A DNA stretch of 18,071 nucleotides from Chloroflexota bacterium. GTDB lineage: Bacteria > Chloroflexota > Limnocylindria > Limnocylindrales > CSP1-4. A program made the translations under genes and the position numbers. Shown here in pieces: positions 14,219-18,071 of the stretch (its first letter is position 1; the number at the start of each line of letters is the position of its first letter). The stretch is from positions 1 through 18,071 of the forward strand of contig JAKAMV010000100.1 of the NCBI GenBank assembly GCA_021812735.1, in the 5' to 3' direction. Below the pieces are notes generated by a model. The model worked only from the letters and a program-made list of their open reading frames with translations, had not been told where the DNA came from and made no database searches.

Positions 14219-15694
14219 TCAGCCCTCGCCGTGGGCGAGCAGCCAGCGCATGCCGTCCCGCGGCGCCCAGAGCCACGACGGCAGGACCGGCGCGGCGTAG
14301 CTGAACTCGTAGCACTCCTTCGCCACCTCGAATGCGTCGAGGAGGTCGAGGTCGAGCGCCAGCGGGGCGCCCTCCTGGCGGAGGCCGGCGGCGTAGGCCG
14401 CGAGGAACCGCGCTCGGGCCCGCTCGATCCAGGCGTCGATGTCGAGCCCCGGCCGATCGATCGGACCGCCGTGGCGCTGCTCCGCCCGACGTCGCGCGGA
14501 GCGTGCCACATGGTCGAGCGAGCGCAGCATCGAGGCGACGTCGCGGAGCGGAGAATCGAGGCGCCGACGGTCCTCAACCGGCAGCAGCGGCTCCCCCTCG
14601 AAGTCGATCACGCGGTAGCCGTCGTCGGCCACCAGGACCTGGCCGAGGTGCAGGTCGGCGTGGATGCGCATCACCGTCGGCGGCGTGACCACGGCCTCGA
14701 AGCGCGATGCCCGGGCGGCGATCTGAGCGCCCGCGTCGCGCAGCTCCTGTGCGATGGCCGGATCCACGGCCACCACGTCCGCGATCGCCCGGTTGAGGCG
14801 CCGGTGCACCTCGAGCCGCCACGCCTTGAGCTCGCCGCGGGTCGCCGCGCGGGGCGCCATGTCTGCCGCCTCGCGCGGCGGCGCCGCGAGCGCGGCGTGC
14901 AGCCCGGCCACGAGCAGGCCCAGGTCCTCGGCGATCTCGGTCGCCCACTCAAGGCTCGCGCTGCCGGGCGCCGCCACCAGGGTCGCCAGCCGCTCGGCCG
15001 TCGCCTCGTAGGCGTCCGCCGCGTGGCCGACGAACGCCTGGAGCATGGCCACCGTGGCCGCGCCGCCGTCGCGGGTGACCGCCTCGGCCCAGCCGGCGAG
15101 CCGGGGCACGCCCGGGAAGGCGGCCTCCTCGGACAGGTAGGCGGTCAGCTCGAGGTCGGGGTTGAGGCCCGGCTGGACGCGGCGGTACGCCTTGAGCAGG
15201 AGGGCGCCGCCCAGGACGACGGAGGTGTTCGACTGGTCGCGGCCGAGCGCCGCCTCGTCGGCGTTGGCGAGCGCGGGGGCGCCGCCGTCCCAGACCGCCC
15301 GCAAGCCCGGCGAAGGCCTGCAGACCAGCGCCGACTCCACACCGGCGCCCATCGCTGACGGCCCGCCGGCGGGCTCGCGGCCCAGGGCCGGGATCGTCCG
15401 CCCCTCGGCGATCGCCACCGCCAGCGCGCGCCAGGCCCCGTCGCCCTCGGCCGCCTCCACAAGCGCGCCGTCCCGCTCGGCGAGTGGCACGGCGTACCGC
15501 TCCAGGCGGCCCTCGCCCGCCCCGACGCGCAAGTCCACGAGCGCGAGCACCGCCTCGCCCGACAGCGCGAACGCGTGGGCGAGGCGCGCGGACGCGACCG
15601 GCTCGCCCTTGGCCGCGAACCACCGCTGGCCCGCGAGTGCGCCGAGGTCGAGGGCGCGGACGGCGGCGTCGGCCGCCGCCCGGTCGAGGGTCAC
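14219..15694 (-). CDS. Maltokinase-like phosphotransferase
   Basis: Kinase-fold protein of 491 residues resembling maltokinase (Mak/Pep2), which phosphorylates maltose to maltose 1-phosphate for the GlgE alpha-glucan pathway. The N-terminal cap domain has the telltale QRWFAAKG (23-30). The ATP site includes K168 in GALLLKAYRRVQPG, preceded by DQSNTSVVLGG (153-163). The catalytic loop is HADLHLGQ (345-352) with D347, and the metal-binding motif is DFEGEP (364-369). The conserved SPLRDVASMLRS (381-392) follows. These match actinobacterial maltokinases in order and spacing. The start is GTG at 15694 with no good ribosome site; it lies 57 nt after the aldehyde dehydrogenase stop, so cotranscription is possible. 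TreS and GlgE, its usual partners, are not in the window, so maltose as substrate is inferred from family only; another sugar or an aminoglycoside-like acceptor is less likely. Confidence 0.88.
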   Translation of the reverse strand: MTLDRAAADAAVRALDLGALAGQRWFAAKGEPVASARLAHAFALSGEAVLALVDLRVGAGEGRLERYAVPLAERDGALVEAAEGDGAWRALAVAIAEGRTIPALGREPAGGPSAMGAGVESALVCRPSPGLRAVWDGGAPALANADEAALGRDQSNTSVVLGGALLLKAYRRVQPGLNPDLELTAYLSEEAAFPGVPRLAGWAEAVTRDGGAATVAMLQAFVGHAADAYEATAERLATLVAAPGSASLEWATEIAEDLGLLVAGLHAALAAPPREAADMAPRAATRGELKAWRLEVHRRLNRAIADVVAVDPAIAQELRDAGAQIAARASRFEAVVTPPTVMRIHADLHLGQVLVADDGYRVIDFEGEPLLPVEDRRRLDSPLRDVASMLRSLDHVARSARRRAEQRHGGPIDRPGLDIDAWIERARARFLAAYAAGLRQEGAPLALDLDLLDAFEVAKECYEFSYAAPVLPSWLWAPRDGMRWLLAHGEG

Positions 15695-15751
15695 GGGATG
15701 CAGTGCGGCCGCCTGGGTCGCCGGCGGCCGCGGGCGGCCGGCAACGTGCCC

Positions 15752-17200
15752 CTAGATGCCGGTGTTGATCGTCACGTGCTTGACGACCGTGTAGTCCTCG
15801 AGCGCGTACTTGCTGCCGTCCTTGCCCCAGCCGGACTCCTTGACGCCGCCGTGCGGGGTCTCGGACGCCAGGGTGAAGTGCTCGTTGATCCAGACGGTGC
15901 CGAACTGGAGGCGGCGCGCGGTGCGCATCGCCTTGGCGATCGAACCCGTGAACACCGAGCTCGCCAGGCCGTACTTGACGTCGTTCGCCCAGGCGATCGC
16001 CTGCTCCTCGTCGGAGAAGCGCTGGACGGTCACGACGGGGCCGAAGACCTCCTCCTGGACGATCTCGGACTTCTGGTCCGGGTTGGCCAGCACGGTCGGC
16101 TCGAAGTAGGCGCCGTGGTTGGGCGGACGGTGGCCCCCGACGACCAGCTCTGCCTTCGCCTCGAGCGCGTGGTTGACCATCAGCTCGACCTTGTCGGCCT
16201 GCGCCTTCGCGATCAGCGAGCCGACGTCGAGGTCGTCGGCCTCGGCCGGGTTGCCCCATCTGATCGTCCTGACCTGGTCGGCAAGGGTGCCGAGCAGGTT
16301 GTCGTAGATGCCCGGCCCGGCGATGACGCGGCAGGCGGCGGTGCAGTCCTGGCCGCTGTTCCAGTAGCCGGCGAAACGGAGCGTCTCCGCGACGAGGTCC
16401 ACGTCGGCGTCGTCGTAGACGATGACCGGGGCCTTGCCGCCGAGCTCGAGATGCAGGCGCTTGACGCCGGCGGCGGCGATCGAGGCGATGTGCTTACCGG
16501 TGGCGGTGTCGCCGGTGATCGAGATCATCCTGACCTTCGGGTGCGCGACCAGCATGTCGCCCATCACGCTGCCCGAGCCGGTGATCACGTTGAGCACGCC
16601 GGTGGGCAGGGCCTCCTGCACGACCTCGGCGAAGCGGAGCGCCGAGAGCGGCGTGCGCGAGGCCGGCTTGAGGACGCAGGTGTTGCCCGAGGCGAGGGCC
16701 GGTCCGAGCTTCCAGGCTGCCATGTACAGCGGGTAGTTCCAGGGGGCGATGCTGGCCACCACGCCAACCGGGTCGCGGCGGACCATCGAGGTGTGCCCCT
16801 CGAGGTACTCGGTGACCGCGAGCCCCTCGGGGACGCGGCAGGCGCCCGCGAAGAAGCGGAACAGGTCCGACGCCACGCCCATCTCGTCGATGGCGGCCTG
16901 GATCGGCTTGCCGGTCTGGAGGCTCTCGAGCCGGCCGATCTCGTCGGCGTGCGCGTCGAGCAGGTCGGCCACCTTGAGCAGCGCGAGGCTGCGCGTCTGC
17001 GGGGTGGTGAGGCTCCAGGTCTCGAAGGCCCCGGCGGCGGCGTCGACCGCGCGATTGACGTCCTCCTGGCCCGACGCCGGGACTCGGGCGATCTCCTCGT
17101 AGACGGCGGGGTTCTCGACGGCCTGCGTCTCGCCCGACGCGGCGTCGACCCACTGGCCGCCGATGAACTGCTGGTAGGTCTTGATCTCGGTCATCGTCAT
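15752..17200 (-). CDS. patD: NAD-dependent aldehyde dehydrogenase, gamma-aminobutyraldehyde type
   Basis: Oxidises an aldehyde to its acid with NAD+, probably 4-aminobutyraldehyde to GABA in putrescine breakdown. The 482-residue protein has the full ALDH core: N155 in IAPWNYPLYMAAWKLGPALA, K178 in VLKPAS, general base E252 in LELGGK and nucleophile C286 in GQDCTAACR. The Cys loop, together with the C-terminal WINEHFTLASETPHGG and SKYALEDYTVVKHV segments, closely recalls Escherichia coli PatD (YdcW) rather than generic betaine aldehyde dehydrogenases. That similarity is from memory. The start is the first of two near-adjacent ATGs (17200, not 17194) because GGAGG lies exactly 7 nt upstream of it. 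No putrescine aminotransferase or transporter is nearby, so the physiological substrate stays uncertain. It is followed 57 nt later by the maltokinase-like gene. Confidence 0.93.
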   Translation of the reverse strand: MTMTEIKTYQQFIGGQWVDAASGETQAVENPAVYEEIARVPASGQEDVNRAVDAAAGAFETWSLTTPQTRSLALLKVADLLDAHADEIGRLESLQTGKPIQAAIDEMGVASDLFRFFAGACRVPEGLAVTEYLEGHTSMVRRDPVGVVASIAPWNYPLYMAAWKLGPALASGNTCVLKPASRTPLSALRFAEVVQEALPTGVLNVITGSGSVMGDMLVAHPKVRMISITGDTATGKHIASIAAAGVKRLHLELGGKAPVIVYDDADVDLVAETLRFAGYWNSGQDCTAACRVIAGPGIYDNLLGTLADQVRTIRWGNPAEADDLDVGSLIAKAQADKVELMVNHALEAKAELVVGGHRPPNHGAYFEPTVLANPDQKSEIVQEEVFGPVVTVQRFSDEEQAIAWANDVKYGLASSVFTGSIAKAMRTARRLQFGTVWINEHFTLASETPHGGVKESGWGKDGSKYALEDYTVVKHVTINTGI

Positions 17201-17207
17201 CCGGGGG

Positions 17208-17212
17208 CCTCC
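17208..17212 (-). promoter_or_regulatory. Ribosome-binding site of the aldehyde dehydrogenase gene
   Basis: GGAGG on the minus strand, 7 nt before the ATG at 17200 and 13 nt before the alternative ATG at 17194. The spacing decides for the upstream start. Confidence 0.8.
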
Positions 17213-17500
17213 AAGGCGAGTTGCGGCGGGGTGCTGCCGGTGGTCCGGTGTGGTGCCGTGATTGTCGCGCAGGTCAGGAGGCGCCATCCAGCGGGAGTGC
17301 ACGGGGCGCGACGTGGCGGCGTGCAGGTCGCGATGCCGGCTGTGGATCGTGCCCGCGAGCGGCTCCCGGCCCGACGCGCAGATGCGGCCGGGGCAAACGG
17401 TCCGACGCGTCGGGCCCGAAGGCACCCCTCCGATCGGACGGCTTGGCAGACGCCGCAGCACGCCCCCGGCGCGATGCTTGCCGCTCGTGAGGGGCTCGCA

Positions 17501-17509
17501 GGGAGGAGG
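17501..17509 (+). promoter_or_regulatory. Ribosome-binding site of the right-hand ABC gene
   Basis: GGGAGGAGG followed by a 6-nt spacer and the ATG at 17516. It is one of the strongest ribosome sites in the window and fixes the start. Confidence 0.85.
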
Positions 17510-17515
17510 CTGCCG

Positions 17516-18071
17516 ATGGCGCTCGTCATCGACGGGCTGTACAAGCGGTTCGGGGACGTGCAGGCGCTCGCGGGCGTCTCGTTCTCGGTGCAGCCGGGGC
17601 ACGTCTTCGGCTTCCTGGGCGCCAATGGCGCCGGCAAGACGACCACGATGCGCATCGCGCTCGGGCTGATGAAGGCCGACGAGGGCGCCGTGCACTGGCG
17701 CGACCTGCCGGCCCACGCCTGGCCGCGGCGCACGTTCGGCTACATGCCCGAGGAGCGCGGCCTCTATCCGCGGATGCCCGTTCTGGACCAGCTCATCCAC
17801 TTCGGCTCGCTGTACGGGCTCCGCCGATCCGGGCTGCGGGCGGACGCGCTCGACTGGCTGGCGCGCTTCCGGATTGCCGAGCACGCACACCATCGGCTCG
17901 AGACGCTCTCGAAGGGCAACCAGCAGAAGGTCCAGTACATCGCCACGATCCTCCACGACCCGGACGTGCTCCTGATGGATGAGCCGTTCGTCGGGCTCGA
18001 CCCCGTCAACGTGGCGATGCTCAAGGCCGCCTTCGTCGAGATGCGCGACCGCGGCAAGACGATCGTGTTCA
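17516..18071 (+). CDS. ABC transporter ATP-binding protein, NatA/YhaQ-like, 3' end outside window
   Basis: ATPase subunit of an ABC-2-type exporter related to the NatA/YhaQ group, some of which export sodium or peptides. The 185 visible residues include Walker A GANGAGKTT (35-43), the segment YMPEERGLYPRM (77-88) with a glutamate-rich loop where the Q-loop glutamine would be, and an atypical signature LSKGNQQK (131-138). Walker B VLLMDEP (151-157) and D-loop GLDPVN (160-165) follow. The LSKGNQQK signature and PEERGLYP are hallmarks of this subgroup and differ from the left-edge ABC gene, which has LSGGQQQR. The switch histidine and C-terminal domain lie beyond the right edge. A permease would be expected next downstream. 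The substrate is unknown. Confidence 0.92.
   Translation, partial: MALVIDGLYKRFGDVQALAGVSFSVQPGHVFGFLGANGAGKTTTMRIALGLMKADEGAVHWRDLPAHAWPRRTFGYMPEERGLYPRMPVLDQLIHFGSLYGLRRSGLRADALDWLARFRIAEHAHHRLETLSKGNQQKVQYIATILHDPDVLLMDEPFVGLDPVNVAMLKAAFVEMRDRGKTIVF

Larger units (their letters stand above)
17201..17515. promoter_or_regulatory. Divergent intergenic region with a 12-bp palindrome
   Basis: These 315 bp lie between the divergently transcribed aldehyde dehydrogenase and right-hand ABC gene. They hold a perfect palindrome CCGACGCGTCGG at 17402-17413, about 100 bp upstream of the ABC start, which could be a repressor site. It is GC-rich and one such palindrome could arise by chance. A minus-strand GACAAT-like hexamer near 17260-17270 is a weak -10 candidate with no matching -35. 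No small gene is credible here. Confidence 0.4.

Overview
The window is very GC-rich, and G/C dominates third codon positions. This leaves long spurious open frames opposite nearly every gene. It looks like a bacterial chromosome, most plausibly Chloroflexota or a deep Actinomycetota lineage. That placement is an inference from base composition and from Gram-positive-type heme enzymes; there is no rRNA or marker gene here to settle it. No tRNA, rRNA, CRISPR array, insertion sequence or phage gene was found.

Layout. (1) 1-720, minus: start of an ABC-2-type ABC ATPase cut by the left edge. (2) 894-11642, minus: a nine-gene block that reads, in transcription order, HTH regulator, hemA, a fused hemC-hemD, hemB, hemL, hemE, hemH, a radical SAM/SPASM protein, hemY. 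Four of the junctions overlap (three ATGA, one TGATG) and the other gaps are 8-33 nt, so this is almost certainly one operon. (3) 11643-11933: divergent intergenic region carrying three direct repeats AAACCT(A/C)CC next to the regulator start. (4) 11934-14167, plus: feoA-feoB, overlapping by GTGA. (5) 14166-14200: inverted repeat enclosing a G-quadruplex motif between convergent genes. (6) 14219-17200, minus: maltokinase-like gene downstream of an aminobutyraldehyde-type aldehyde dehydrogenase. (7) 17201-17515: divergent intergenic region. (8) 17516 to the right edge, plus: a NatA/YhaQ-like ABC ATPase, truncated.

How the genes fit together. The operon encodes heme synthesis from glutamyl-tRNA (C5 route: HemA, HemL) through porphobilinogen (HemB), hydroxymethylbilane and uroporphyrinogen III (HemC-HemD) to coproporphyrinogen III (HemE). 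No HemF or HemN is present. HemY and a Gram-positive-type ferrochelatase follow, which fits the coproporphyrin-dependent branch: CgoX oxidises coproporphyrinogen and CpfC inserts iron. That branch needs a final double decarboxylation. No ChdC/HemQ is encoded here. A radical SAM/SPASM protein with an unusual His-Pro-Gly-rich N-terminus sits exactly between ferrochelatase and HemY. The best hypothesis is that it is an AhbD-like Fe-coproporphyrin decarboxylase, giving a hybrid terminal pathway. The divergent ferrous-iron importer FeoAB would supply the metal, and the HTH regulator at the operon head is the natural candidate to control both units.
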